A stretch of 64,000 bases of DNA from Acidobacteriota bacterium (GCA_003225175.1 QIBA01000033.1:1-64000); one strand, 5' to 3'. Positions 34,309-42,863 are shown, counted from the first letter of the stretch. Translations and numbers: made by a program. Notes: generated by a model from the letters alone, not told the origin.

Positions 34309-35328
34309 TCAGAAGAGTCTAAACTCCACTTCCACGCTGATGGCTACCGCCACCGGCTTGCCGTCTTTCTCAGCTGGCTCAAACTTCCACGTGCGGACCG
34401 CTTCTAGCGCCTTTTCATCAAGTCCCATGCCCAGTCCATGCTCGACTTTGAGTCCTCGCGGACGTCCACTGGCATCAACGATGAGCCCCAGAACTACTTT
34501 GCCCTGATACTTCGCCTTGCGAGCTTCTTCCGAGTACTCCGGATCCGGCTTATAGATCGCGCGAGGAGCAGTTACACCACCAATGCCGGGACGGAAGACT
34601 CCGCCGCCGTATCCGCCGCCAGAACCAGGTCCAACGCCACCTCCGGCTCCAGAGCCGATTCCGCCACCGCTTCCAGAGCCAATACCAGATCCGGCCCCAA
34701 CGCCGTTCGATGGAGGTCCAGCGATTACCGGGGACTTCGGATCGCCAAAGTTCGGCAGATTATTATTCGCCAGTTTCACCTGTGGAGGCATCACTACAGT
34801 TGGCTCGGCCGTGAGCTTGGGATGTTCGTTACGAATGACGACCTCTGGAGGCGTGATCTGCTCCATCGCCGGCTTGGGTATGCGTCCCTTGGGAGCGATG
34901 ACTTTGTCGCGATCGCCACCCCCGCCGCCGCCTTGCAGTGTCGGCATCTGCTTAGGTGTCATCGGCATGTACTCGGAGATGTCCGGAGCGATAACAATAA
35001 CAGTCTCTTTCTTCGCCTCCTGGTAAACCTTGTGCCCCAAGATAGAGGCAGCAAGCAGAGCTGCGATAATTCCAGCATGCACAACCACCGAAGATGTGCG
35101 CGCGACTTTCCGATTGTCATAGGCACCCCAGATGCTGCGAACTGGAACTGGACGGGATGTCAGCTTGAGCGGTGGTAATTTTTCTGGAAAGAAAACGTCG
35201 CGAAGATTCTCTTTCAGAGATTGAAAGAGCGACCCCTCCGCCTTCAAACCAAAGTTGGGTACACTTGCTGGTACCCGCCTCCGGACCGGAGAACTTTCAG
35301 TGGGGGCGATCAAAACCTGGTTTGCCAT
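34309..35328 (-). CDS. TonB-family energy-transducing protein
   Basis: 339 residues from the ATG at 35328. A cytoplasmic N-terminus with VRSIWGAYDNRKVARTSS leads to one membrane helix (about 82-105, VVVHAGIIAALLAASILGHKVY). A periplasmic linker of Pro-rich and then very Gly-rich sequence follows. The TonB C-terminal domain (about 265-339) has YSEEARKAKYQGKVVLGLIVDASGRPRG and ALEAVRTWKFEPA. TonB proteins pass proton-motive-force energy to outer-membrane receptors. The Gly/Ser repeat region replaces the usual Pro-Glu/Pro-Lys spacer. No ExbB/ExbD genes are adjacent. Confidence 0.88.
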   Translation of the reverse strand: MANQVLIAPTESSPVRRRVPASVPNFGLKAEGSLFQSLKENLRDVFFPEKLPPLKLTSRPVPVRSIWGAYDNRKVARTSSVVVHAGIIAALLAASILGHKVYQEAKKETVIVIAPDISEYMPMTPKQMPTLQGGGGGGDRDKVIAPKGRIPKPAMEQITPPEVVIRNEHPKLTAEPTVVMPPQVKLANNNLPNFGDPKSPVIAGPPSNGVGAGSGIGSGSGGGIGSGAGGGVGPGSGGGYGGGVFRPGIGGVTAPRAIYKPDPEYSEEARKAKYQGKVVLGLIVDASGRPRGLKVEHGLGMGLDEKALEAVRTWKFEPAEKDGKPVAVAISVEVEFRLF

Positions 35329-35688
35329 AAAAACTTTTTCTGGACCCATTCAGCCGATTCCGCTCGTCGCGTTGGGAGTGGCTGCTTACCTTCTTCCGAT
35401 GAATTCTTCAGTCCTTATGTTGCTCGCGCAGCAACTCTGAGCATTGCGAGTTTGTCAAGATGTCAGACTAAAAAATCATCGAAAAGTTTCCGAAAAGCTC
35501 AAAAAAACCGAGCAACTCTTCCCACAATTTGGCATCAGCGAAATAGCCCTTTGCCGACACCACCTCAGCATCGCTTGTTAGATGCGAGCAAACGACGACA
35601 GAACCACAGATATGGTTATGTGTGGAAACCCATCCCCTATAATGAAGTTTCCCGCCTTTTTAGTGTGAGGAGTAGATAACGACCGGGC
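35329..35688. other. Divergent intergenic region between the TonB gene and ileS
   Basis: 360 bases without a convincing gene. The only signal I can point to is a TATAAT at 35638-35643, about 45 bases before the ileS start (listed separately). I looked for a T-box leader and found no T-box core sequence. Confidence 0.5.
35638..35643 (+). promoter_or_regulatory. Possible -10 box of the ileS promoter
   Basis: A perfect TATAAT lies at this position. The best -35 candidates 16-18 bases upstream (around 35615-35621, ttatgt) match poorly, so the promoter is only suggested. A gaggag at 35665-35670 is too far from the start codon to be a standard ribosome binding site. Confidence 0.4.
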
Positions 35689-38535
35689 ATGCCCTCTGAA
35701 TTGAAAGACACGCTGAATCTGCCGAAAACCAGCTTCGCCATGAAGGCGAATCTGCCTCAAAACGAGCCAAAAAGGCTCGAATTCTGGAAGAAAATCGGCA
35801 TATATCAGCGTATTCGAGAAGCGCGAAAAGGTGCGCCTAAATATCATCTGCACGATGGTCCCCCGTATGCCAACGGCGAGATCCACCTCGGTCATGCCCT
35901 AAATAAGTCGCTGAAAGATTTCGTCGTGAAATCGAAGACAATGGCCGGCTTTGACGCGCCATACATCCCGGGATGGGATTGTCACGGCCTTCCCATCGAA
36001 ATCAAAGTCGACGAAAAACTTGGCCGCAAAAAGCTGGAGATGGCTCCGACGGCGGTGCGTCGTGCATGTCGCGAGTACGCAGAAAAATATCTCAATCTGC
36101 AGAGCGAACAGTTTCAGCGCATCGGCGTCTTCGGCGATTTCGAGCATCCGTACTCGACGATGTCACCTCAATACGAGTCGGTGATCGCGCGCGTCTTCTT
36201 TGACTTCTGGGAAAACGGATTCGTCTACAAGGGACTTCGTCCCGTCTATTGGTGCATCGTCGATCGCACCGCACTCGCCGAAGCCGAAGTCGAATACGAA
36301 CAGCACACCAGTCCCAGCGTATGGGTGAAGTACGCGCTCACGAGTAAGCCGGAGGCGATCGATCCTGCGCTCGCCGGCAAATGCGTCAACACCATCATCT
36401 GGACGACGACTCCGTGGACGCTTCCTGCGTCGATGGCGGTAGCTTTCCATCCTGCTTACGACTACGTTGCGCTAGAAGACGCAGGAAACGTTTACATCAT
36501 CGCTGAAGGGCTCCTCGAAGCGACGCGGGAGCACACTGGACTGCAGAACGGTAGTGTCATAGCACGCTTCCCGGGACGCAAATTGGAAGGCACAACCTTC
36601 CAGCATCCATTTCTGGATCGCAAGATCCTGGGAGTTCTCGCCGATTATGTAACGCTCGAGCAAGGCACAGGTGCGGTTCACACCGCTCCCTCGCACGGTG
36701 CAGACGATTTTTATACCGGCGTCAAATACGGGCTCGACCAAACCTGCAATGTCGATGCCGAGGGACGCCTGCGCAACGGCCTGCCCGAGTACAACAGCAA
36801 GACCGTATTTGAAGCCAACCAGCCGATTATCGAGTTATTGAAAGCGCGTCATGTGTTGATGGGCGAAGAAAAGATCACGCACTCGTACCCGCACTGCTGG
36901 CGTTGCCACAATCCCGTGATCTTCCGTGCCACCGAGCAGTGGTTTATCGGCATGGAGAGCCCGATGCACGGCTCGACCCTGCGTGAGCGCGCGCGCGAAG
37001 AGATTCGCAAGACCGAGTGGGATCCGGCCTGGGGAGAGGAACGCATCTCGAACATGGTGGCGATGCGTCCCGACTGGTGCATTTCGCGCCAGCGCGTGTG
37101 GGGCGTTCCCATTCCGATCTTCTTCTGCCAAGGGTGCAATCAGCCTCTGCGCTCGAAAGAGGCAAACGAAGCGGTAGTCAAGCTGTTCGCAGCACAAGGC
37201 GCGGACGCGTGGTACACGCGCAATGTAAAGGACATCGTTCCTGCCAATGTGAAATGCCAGAACTGCGGCGCGCAAAACTTCCGCAAAGAGTTCGACATCA
37301 TCGACGTCTGGTTTGAGTCGGGTTCAAGTTGGGCGGTAGTGATGAAAGATGCCGTCGCCGACATGTACATCGAGGGCGGAGACCAGCATCGCGGATGGTT
37401 TCAGTCTTCCCTGCTCTGCTCTGTAGGCACACGTAATCGAGCGCCATACCGCCTCGCCGTGACCTGCGGATGGACGCTCGACCCTCAAGGCCGCGCCATG
37501 TCGAAGTCACTCGGCAACGGAGTAGATCCTGTAGAGGTCGCAGAGAAGCTCGGCGCCGAAATTGTGAGGTTATGGGTTGCGTCCGTTGATTTCCGCGAAG
37601 ACATGCACGCCTCTGATGAGTTAATGAGGCGCGTCGCCGATAACTATCGCGACATCCGCAACGCTTTTCGCTGGATCCTCGGCAATCTTGACGGCTTTAA
37701 TCCCGCGCAAGATCAGGTGCCGTTCGAGGAAACGGAATCCATCGACCAGTACATGCTGCTCCTCACCTCCGACCTGGTGAAGGACGTGCTTCGCTGGTAC
37801 GAACAGTTCGAGTTCCATCGCATCTACCAGCGCCTCATCGCCTTCCGCACCAGCGAGCTGAGCAACTTTTACTTCGACGTGCTCAAGGACCGTCTGTACA
37901 CGTATCCGCGCACATCATGCGCACGACGCTCCGGACAGACTGCGATCTGGCGCATCGGGCAAGTGCTCGTCCGTCTGGTCGCGCCGATCATGAGCTTCAC
38001 GGCCGAAGAGGTGTGGGAATTCATGCCATTTATGGGCGAGAAGCCTGAGAGCGTGCACCTCGCGCTCTTCCCCACAGCCGAAGAGGTCTTGGGAAATACC
38101 GAGCGCCAGCCTGACCGGCAGGGACAATCCGTGCCCTCAGACACTGATCGTATACGGGCCGATTGGCAACGACTTCTACTGGTTCGTGAAGAAGTGTTTC
38201 GCGCTCTGGAGACCGCGCGCAAAGACAAAGTTATCGGCAGCGGGCTGCAAGCCAAGGTCGCGATCTCTGCTCCACTCGAGACGCATGGTCTGCTCGAAAA
38301 ATATTTCGCAACCCTGCGATATCTGTTCATCGTCTCTCAAGTAGAGCTGCAACAGCTTCCCAGCAATGGAAATGGATCGGGTCTCAAAATTGAAGTGTCG
38401 CCGGCGGACGGAACGAAATGCGAACGCTGCTGGAACTACTCGACCCAGGTTGGGAGCGATGCCGAATATCCAACGGTGTGCGAGCGCTGCAGCGCAGCCC
38501 TGCACGAGATGGAAGACAGGGAGAGCGTTCGGTAG
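35689..38535 (+). CDS. ileS: Isoleucyl-tRNA synthetase
   Basis: 948 residues, normal length for the bacterial type with a zinc finger. The N-terminus KDTLNLPKTSFAMKANLPQNEP is canonical. HIGH is HLGH (66-69) in YANGEIHLGHALNKSLKDF. The class I KMSKS is AMSKS at about 603-607. The editing domain begins around residue 200 and includes TTPWTLPASMAVAFHP. The C-terminal zinc motif is CERCWNY followed later by CERC. It charges tRNA-Ile. It sits upstream of lspA, a common neighbour in many bacteria. Confidence 0.96.
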   Translation: MPSELKDTLNLPKTSFAMKANLPQNEPKRLEFWKKIGIYQRIREARKGAPKYHLHDGPPYANGEIHLGHALNKSLKDFVVKSKTMAGFDAPYIPGWDCHGLPIEIKVDEKLGRKKLEMAPTAVRRACREYAEKYLNLQSEQFQRIGVFGDFEHPYSTMSPQYESVIARVFFDFWENGFVYKGLRPVYWCIVDRTALAEAEVEYEQHTSPSVWVKYALTSKPEAIDPALAGKCVNTIIWTTTPWTLPASMAVAFHPAYDYVALEDAGNVYIIAEGLLEATREHTGLQNGSVIARFPGRKLEGTTFQHPFLDRKILGVLADYVTLEQGTGAVHTAPSHGADDFYTGVKYGLDQTCNVDAEGRLRNGLPEYNSKTVFEANQPIIELLKARHVLMGEEKITHSYPHCWRCHNPVIFRATEQWFIGMESPMHGSTLRERAREEIRKTEWDPAWGEERISNMVAMRPDWCISRQRVWGVPIPIFFCQGCNQPLRSKEANEAVVKLFAAQGADAWYTRNVKDIVPANVKCQNCGAQNFRKEFDIIDVWFESGSSWAVVMKDAVADMYIEGGDQHRGWFQSSLLCSVGTRNRAPYRLAVTCGWTLDPQGRAMSKSLGNGVDPVEVAEKLGAEIVRLWVASVDFREDMHASDELMRRVADNYRDIRNAFRWILGNLDGFNPAQDQVPFEETESIDQYMLLLTSDLVKDVLRWYEQFEFHRIYQRLIAFRTSELSNFYFDVLKDRLYTYPRTSCARRSGQTAIWRIGQVLVRLVAPIMSFTAEEVWEFMPFMGEKPESVHLALFPTAEEVLGNTERQPDRQGQSVPSDTDRIRADWQRLLLVREEVFRALETARKDKVIGSGLQAKVAISAPLETHGLLEKYFATLRYLFIVSQVELQQLPSNGNGSGLKIEVSPADGTKCERCWNYSTQVGSDAEYPTVCERCSAALHEMEDRESVR

Positions 38536-38687
38536 AGAACATTAGGTCGCTTCATCGGCACGATTTAGAGTCGATGCCATGATACGAACAAGACTCGACC
38601 AGTGGTAACGAACTATCTCCTGTGGCAATCTTATAAAGGGATTCGGAGCTTATCAGTTAGACGTTTTGGGAGCGCAGTAGTTTAGGA

Positions 38688-39224
38688 ATGCCTACAGGGA
38701 CTCTACGAAAGTACGTTTTGCTGATTGCTGGAGTCGTGCTCGCCCTCGACCGGCTCAGCAAATGGATCATTGCCAACACGATTCCGCTGCACGACAGCAT
38801 CACAGTGATTCCCGGGCTGTTCAAGCTCACTCACGTTACTAACGGAGGCGCGGCTTTTGGTTTGTTTTCCGATTCCCCCTCCGAGCTGCGTATCGTATTT
38901 CTGATTTTCTTTTCGCTGCTCGCTCTTATCGTAGTTTCTGCCCTTCTCTGGCGACATACGCAGGGCCTGAACAGCACAGCTTTTGCGCTGTCTCTCATCC
39001 TCGGTGGAGCCCTTGGGAATCTATGGGATCGTGTGCTCTCCGGACACGTAGTCGATTTCCTGGAGTTTTACATCGGCCAATACGTCTGGCCTGACTTCAA
39101 CATCGCCGACAGCGCGATTGTGATAGGCGCTGCCATCCTTATGGTCGAGATTCTTTTTGCGCCCAAACACCATAAGGCCTACGAGGAAAGCGCCCTGCCT
39201 CAGCCTACTTCTGAGGCTGATTAA
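38688..39224 (+). CDS. lspA: Lipoprotein signal peptidase (signal peptidase II)
   Basis: 178 residues with four membrane helices. Conserved motifs are DRLSKW (21-26), TNGGAAFG (51-58), GALGNLWDRVLSGHVVDFLEF with catalytic Asp123, and DFNIADSAIVIG with catalytic Asp141. It cleaves the signal peptide of diacylglyceryl-modified prolipoproteins in the inner membrane. The gene follows ileS at 152 bases; the gap has no strong terminator, so co-transcription is possible. Confidence 0.96.
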   Translation: MPTGTLRKYVLLIAGVVLALDRLSKWIIANTIPLHDSITVIPGLFKLTHVTNGGAAFGLFSDSPSELRIVFLIFFSLLALIVVSALLWRHTQGLNSTAFALSLILGGALGNLWDRVLSGHVVDFLEFYIGQYVWPDFNIADSAIVIGAAILMVEILFAPKHHKAYEESALPQPTSEAD

Positions 39225-39280
39225 TCTTAGTGGAATGAGTTCCACCCTGTTGAAAATATCGGAGAGTACACCGCTTCGGC

Positions 39281-39468
39281 AGGGGCATCGGGTTCAGCCG
39301 TGCCATTAAAGGAGTGCTGGTGTTCATGGGTTTAGCCCCTGAGATTAGAAGCTCAGATCGCGAGGATAACTAGCCTCACAGGAAAATATTGGGCGGCATC
39401 GTCAGACCGTAACGGCTAAAGCCGTGCATTGATCTAGCTGCTTAATGGCGGCTGAACCCGATGCCCTT
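39281..39468. mobile_element. MITE-like inverted-repeat element or degenerate hairpin repeat
   Basis: The left arm 39281-39309 (starting aggggcatcgggttcagcc) and right arm 39442-39468 (ending gaacccgatgccctt) are near-perfect reverse complements, differing by a two-base gap and a terminal base. They bracket about 130 bases that include the small palindrome acggctaaagccgt. There is no coding frame inside. Short non-coding elements with terminal inverted repeats of this kind are usually mobile repeats; I see only this copy in the window. Confidence 0.6.
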
Positions 39469-39545
39469 TCCTAAAACATCAAAGAGAATACATTTCCCAG
39501 CTGCGGACGTGGCACTTGCAGCGCTGATGTCAATGTCCAGCAGAT

Positions 39546-39850
39546 TTGCACAGTGCTGCGAAAAGTGCACAGATCGACACGTCTCGTAAGTTTGCTCAGA
39601 GTGTAGATAGAACCTTGGAGCTGCTGAGCGCGGTGTTGCGCCGAGCGGAAGTCTCACCGCGCAATTCGCCGATCTTAGAGAGGATCATCACGCTCTGCTT
39701 CCTGCCTTGGGAACCGAGCATCGCACGTTGCTAGCGGATGAGATAGACCGCATCACTAACAGCCTGAATACGCTGCGCGAGCAGATCATCGCCTGGCGCG
39801 AAAGAGATACTACTACTCCGGTGCCCATACGCGAGCCACAGCAGGCATGA
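39546..39850 (+). pseudogene. Decayed small gene, frameshifted
   Basis: From 39546 one frame reads a helical protein-like text (SAQIDTSRKFAQSVDRTL, then LLSAVLRRAEVSPR) but drifts into nonsense. From about 39660 the protein-like text continues in another frame (QFADLREDHHALLPALGTEH, then LADEIDRITNSLNTLREQ) and stops at TGA 39848-39850. The second frame has no start codon after its upstream stop. A frameshifted small helical protein, perhaps 90-100 residues originally, is the simplest reading. The family is not recognised. Confidence 0.4.
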
Positions 39851-39852
39851 CC

Positions 39853-40101
39853 TTATTCCGCATCTTTTGTTTTGAGCCGCGACTTGTTCTCTTCGATGAA
39901 GGCGCGTAGTTCATCGACAGACCCCAAAAGTCGCATCCACTGCTCGTAATACAACGTGACAGGAAACCGGCCCAGACCATACACGCTTACTCCACCTTTT
40001 TCACTCACACGAAATTCCAGATTCCTGGACTTGCGTGATGTGAGCTTAGCTTCGAGTTCCGCGATTCGCGCTTTCAGTTGCTCAGGAGTTGGTTCAGACA
40101 T
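39853..40101 (-). CDS. Small conserved-looking hypothetical protein
   Basis: 82 residues from the ATG at 40101 (an upstream Met adds seven). Residues 4-22 form a charged helix (PEQLKARIAELEAKL). A small beta sheet follows (RNLEFRVSEKGGVSVYGLGRFPVTLYYEQWMRLL), then a C-terminal helix (VDELRAFIEENKSRLK). The alternation and well-formed helix ends make it a real gene in my judgement. The beta part looks like a compact domain seen in small uncharacterised proteins of soil bacteria. No function can be named. Confidence 0.65.
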   Translation of the reverse strand: MSEPTPEQLKARIAELEAKLTSRKSRNLEFRVSEKGGVSVYGLGRFPVTLYYEQWMRLLGSVDELRAFIEENKSRLKTKDAE

Positions 40102-40274
40102 GGCGAACATTGTATCGAGCAAGACCTATACTCGGGCAATCCGATCCTATTGAAGTCCCACAACGCTGACAGTATTGCGACGATACTGCGATACTCGCGC
40201 CCCATTTGTTGCAGAACGTAACCGCTGAGTCTCCTTTGATCCCGCTGATAAGAACAATCCGAGGCAAGCAAGAA

Positions 40275-40496
40275 TTAGCGGTTTACCGAGCGGGGATGGA
40301 AATCGCAGACGTGATCGTAGTGGCCCCGCAGCGCGTCGGCAGTAAAGCCAGCGCGAAGGGTCTTGCTACAGCGCGAGCACACGGCTACAAGCCGACGATC
40401 GTTACTGGCGGCAGGCCAGATCACCACTTCGGGCGGCGATAATGATCCGGGCTCCGCGCCCACCAATGTCCTTACGATGTGTTGGAACAATGTCAC
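40275..40496 (-). CDS. Possible small zinc-finger protein
   Basis: A frame of up to 73 residues whose C-terminal 40 look genuine: LVAVCSRCSKTLRAGFTADALRGHYDHVCDFHP. This has a CxxC knuckle followed 17-21 residues later by H-x4-C, as in small zinc-binding domains. The N-terminal part and the start codon are unclear; there is no ribosome binding site. A plus-strand frame overlaps. I rate it as possible only. Confidence 0.3.
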   Translation of the reverse strand: MTLFQHIVRTLVGAEPGSLSPPEVVIWPAASNDRRLVAVCSRCSKTLRAGFTADALRGHYDHVCDFHPRSVNR

Positions 40497-40647
40497 TGCT
40501 TACATCATCCGCCTGAAATGCGGTTCCGCGGCATCTCAAACCGGTCGCACGCGTTACTGCGGAACGCCATTCCTGTTACCGGCAGGGAAGCCCAAATTAC
40601 CCGGTTCCATCTTTAGTGCCGCTGGAGACGAAAGGGCGGCTGTCAGA
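40497..40647. other. Stretch with no assigned feature
   Basis: Together with 40102-40274 this is the rest of the roughly 550-base gap between the small hypothetical gene and the selenoprotein. I see only noise frames here. It is listed so that the gap is not mistaken for a missed gene. Confidence 0.4.
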
Positions 40648-41370
40648 CTAATGCAACTGGGACAAAGAGATCTTCAGCTCCTCGGGATGGAACCCAAAGG
40701 GGCCTGGACGGCTCTTGTAAACGATGCGTCCGTCTTTATCAATCAAATAAATCCGATCAGGCCAGCCGGTGTAAGCCTGCTCCGCGGTGTTATCGAAGTT
40801 ATCAATCAGCGCGGGAAATTTGATACCAAGCTTGCGCACGCACATGCCTGCAACCTGTTCGCGCTCTCCCATGCTCTTTGGGCTGGCAAAGACGACTCTA
40901 TCGCGAACATTGCTCTGCATCTGCCAGACGTCGCTGGGGTGCGCTTCCAGAATGTACAGGACGTAAAACTGCACACGCTGACCATATTCGTCGTAAAGCT
41001 TGTTGAGTGCGGGAACCTCCCGCCGAAATGGCGGTCAAGTGTAACTGCCGAAGACCAGGACTACTGGTTTGTCGTTCCGCAGAGATGCGAGGCTAACATG
41101 TGCGCTCTTGTCCAGAGTGGCAAGCGTGAAGTCTGGCGCAGGATCGCCGACGTTCAAATGTCCAGCACGGGCGCGTGTCCACATGGTTTCAAAGGGCGCG
41201 ATCAAGAAGATCGCCGAAGGCATCTTCATCATGAATCGCCCAAATTCCGCGGGCGATCGATGCATTGCGTGATTTACGGAGAAGAGAAGCGCAGCATACC
41301 CCACGATCAATAAGAGCAAAACCGCGCCTATGATGCGGTGCAGCATTTGTCGTTTGGCGGGTGTCTCCAT
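40648..41370 (-). CDS. Deiodinase-family selenoprotein (Sec encoded by in-frame TGA)
   Basis: 240 residues if the TGA at 41037-41035 is read as selenocysteine (Sec112). A membrane anchor at about 12-32 (IIGAVLLLLIVGYAALLFSV) precedes a thioredoxin-fold domain: VGDPAPDFTL, then KPVVLVFGSYT-U-PPFRREV, LYDEYGQRVQFYVLYI, LEAHPSDVW, and FPALIDNFDNTAEQAYTGWPDR with IYLIDKDGRIVYK. Vertebrate iodothyronine deiodinases have FGSCT-U-PPF and the same EAHPSD motif, so the alignment across the TGA is unambiguous. The two halves are in the same frame and no other stop intervenes. It is probably a periplasm-facing redox enzyme; dehalogenation is not implied. A 316-codon plus-strand frame overlaps it and is spurious. 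Confidence 0.88.
41000..41034 (-). promoter_or_regulatory. Putative bacterial SECIS element
   Basis: Immediately 3' of the TGA on the minus strand, bases 12-26 after it form GCGGG-AGGTT-CCCGC (41023 to 41009), a perfect 5-bp stem with a GGU-containing loop. In the E. coli fdhF SECIS the essential GGU loop lies at about 19-21 bases after the UGA; here it is at 18-20. A second possible hairpin, CCGCC-ATTTC-GGCGG, starts right after the TGA and would compete with it. Confidence 0.7.
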
Positions 41371-41436
41371 GGCGATGGCTCGTAAGTCTAACGATTGCGC
41401 AACAAATAATCGCTAATATTTTCGCGTTAGCGGATC

Positions 41437-41799
41437 TTATTGAGGATGCGTCGACGTCCCACCAAGCCGATCGCAGCAGTCCGTCAAGGCCTTTTGCTCT
41501 GTAGCCGTTAGACTCAGGAACTCCACCCCGCAACGAAAACCAGAGCAATCTCGAACCATAGCGCTTACCCCGAGCCTCTGGCTGGATTCGGGAAGAATGA
41601 ACTCGATCTGTAGCATCTGGCCTACCTGCAGCTCAGCCGGAATATAGATCGCCATGCCTGCTTCCGAGAGGTCATGACTGCGTCCCTGCAGCACACAGCG
41701 GCGCTGCTGCACAACCGTGAACAGCTTGATCGGAAAGTTCACGCGGAAGCGCTGCGAGCGGCGTACACCTGTGCCCATATTGATTGACGAGGACGACAT
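41437..41799 (-). CDS. PilZ-domain protein
   Basis: 120 residues. The N-terminal RRSQRFRV supplies the RxxxR c-di-GMP-binding motif and HDLSEAGMAIY supplies the D/NxSxxG motif. A beta-barrel-like remainder follows (VGQMLQIEFILPES, RDCSGFRCGVEFLSL). PilZ proteins bind cyclic di-GMP and act on motility, secretion or polysaccharide export. It is a stand-alone domain without an effector part. It lies upstream of the selenoprotein gene on the same strand, 66 bases away, and is probably not functionally linked. Confidence 0.88.
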   Translation of the reverse strand: MSSSSINMGTGVRRSQRFRVNFPIKLFTVVQQRRCVLQGRSHDLSEAGMAIYIPAELQVGQMLQIEFILPESSQRLGVSAMVRDCSGFRCGVEFLSLTATEQKALTDCCDRLGGTSTHPQ

Positions 41800-42398
41800 C
41801 CTGCCGCAGCTTAGGCGGCATTCTCAAGCCATTCAAATCACAGTGGTAACACTGTTTGCAAAACTTTGGTGTATCTAGCCTGCTTCAGAGCGATTTCGCT
41901 GAATTCCAGATCAGGAATGTACCGTTGACTAATCCGGTTCCAACATATATCCATTTGCGAGCCGCACCGTTTTCCTCCATAGACATTGATTCACTAGGTC
42001 GCAACCGTCGTTCGCCTGCCCACATTTTTGGCGATCTCAGAATCTGAAGGACTTAGCGTTGAGATCCCACCGAGATCCCCCGGGGATCCTGGAGCCGAAG
42101 CGATTGGAACTCAACACTTGTGCTATTCCCGCGAGTTAACCAGAGGTTCGTGACCAGGCCGCTTGTTCCCAAATTGGAACTTCGATCCACCTCTCGATGA
42201 TGGCCAGATGGCCAGGTAAAAGCAAGGTTCGTCCGTTGCTCTACAACTCTACAACTTTTCCGCTCGTGTCTCTTCAAGCAGTTACAGAGGAGAAAGAAAA
42301 TGTTTTTGTTATCCGTTGCTCTACCGGAGAACGCCCGGTTTATCGACTCGCGGGATCCTCGTACATGTGCCTTGGAAAAGGTTCCAGCACGACGGAGT
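41800..42398. other. Long intergenic stretch, nothing identified
   Basis: 599 bases between PilZ and the NUDIX gene. Short frames exist on both strands but their translations lack protein character. The only oddity is the small local repeat gagatcccaccgagatcccccggggatc at 42060-42088, split here as gagatccc repeated twice followed by ggggatc. Confidence 0.45.
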
Positions 42399-42863
42399 CT
42401 AAGAAGAGGATGAGGACTCTAAGGCTCGGTGAACGGCCCAGCGATGACTTCCGTGGGAAAGGGCTTCCCGTGCCTTGGCGGCATCCATCCAGATTAGTTC
42501 GTGATCGAGCTCTGTCTGAGGGCCATGACCGGCAATGGTCGCTTCGATGAAAAAACTGTCTTTTTCGAAGTACTCGCCTTCTTCGATCGAGTAGCAGATC
42601 TCCATCGCCCGTCCGACCAGTGCTACGGCATCGAGGATGAATCCACATTCCTCGCGAGCCTCGCGGATTATTGTCTGCTCTGGATTCTCTCCCGCTTCCA
42701 TGCCGCCGCCCGGCAAGTAACATGCGAGCGGCGTGCGGACAATGGCAAACAACCCAACCTCATTGCGGACTAAAGCATAGGCGCTGGGCCGGAGTCGATA
42801 AGGAGCGCCAGGTACACGAGTTCCGAAAATGGGAAAGTCGGACAAGGACAAAAACCGAACCAA
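42399..42863 (-). CDS. NUDIX hydrolase
   Basis: 154 residues. The NUDIX box is complete in LPGGGMEAGENPEQTIIREA followed by REECGF (G-x5-E-x7-REU-x-EE-x-G). The N-terminal YRLRPSAYALVRNEVGLFAIVRTPLACY is the usual lead-in strand pair. HELIWMDAAKAREALSHGSHRWAVHRAL is the C-terminal helix. The specificity is unknown; the SLSDFPIFGTRVPG start is reminiscent of housekeeping NUDIX enzymes of firmicute type. It is not in an operon. Confidence 0.85.
   Translation of the reverse strand: MVRFLSLSDFPIFGTRVPGAPYRLRPSAYALVRNEVGLFAIVRTPLACYLPGGGMEAGENPEQTIIREAREECGFILDAVALVGRAMEICYSIEEGEYFEKDSFFIEATIAGHGPQTELDHELIWMDAAKAREALSHGSHRWAVHRALESSSSS

Noticed and set aside
35430-35688. T-box leader before ileS
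   Set aside because: No T-box core sequence and no leader terminator were found.
40363-41313. 316-codon plus-strand open frame
   Set aside because: Antisense to the selenoprotein; the translation has no domain character and no ribosome binding site, while the minus strand encodes a recognisable family.
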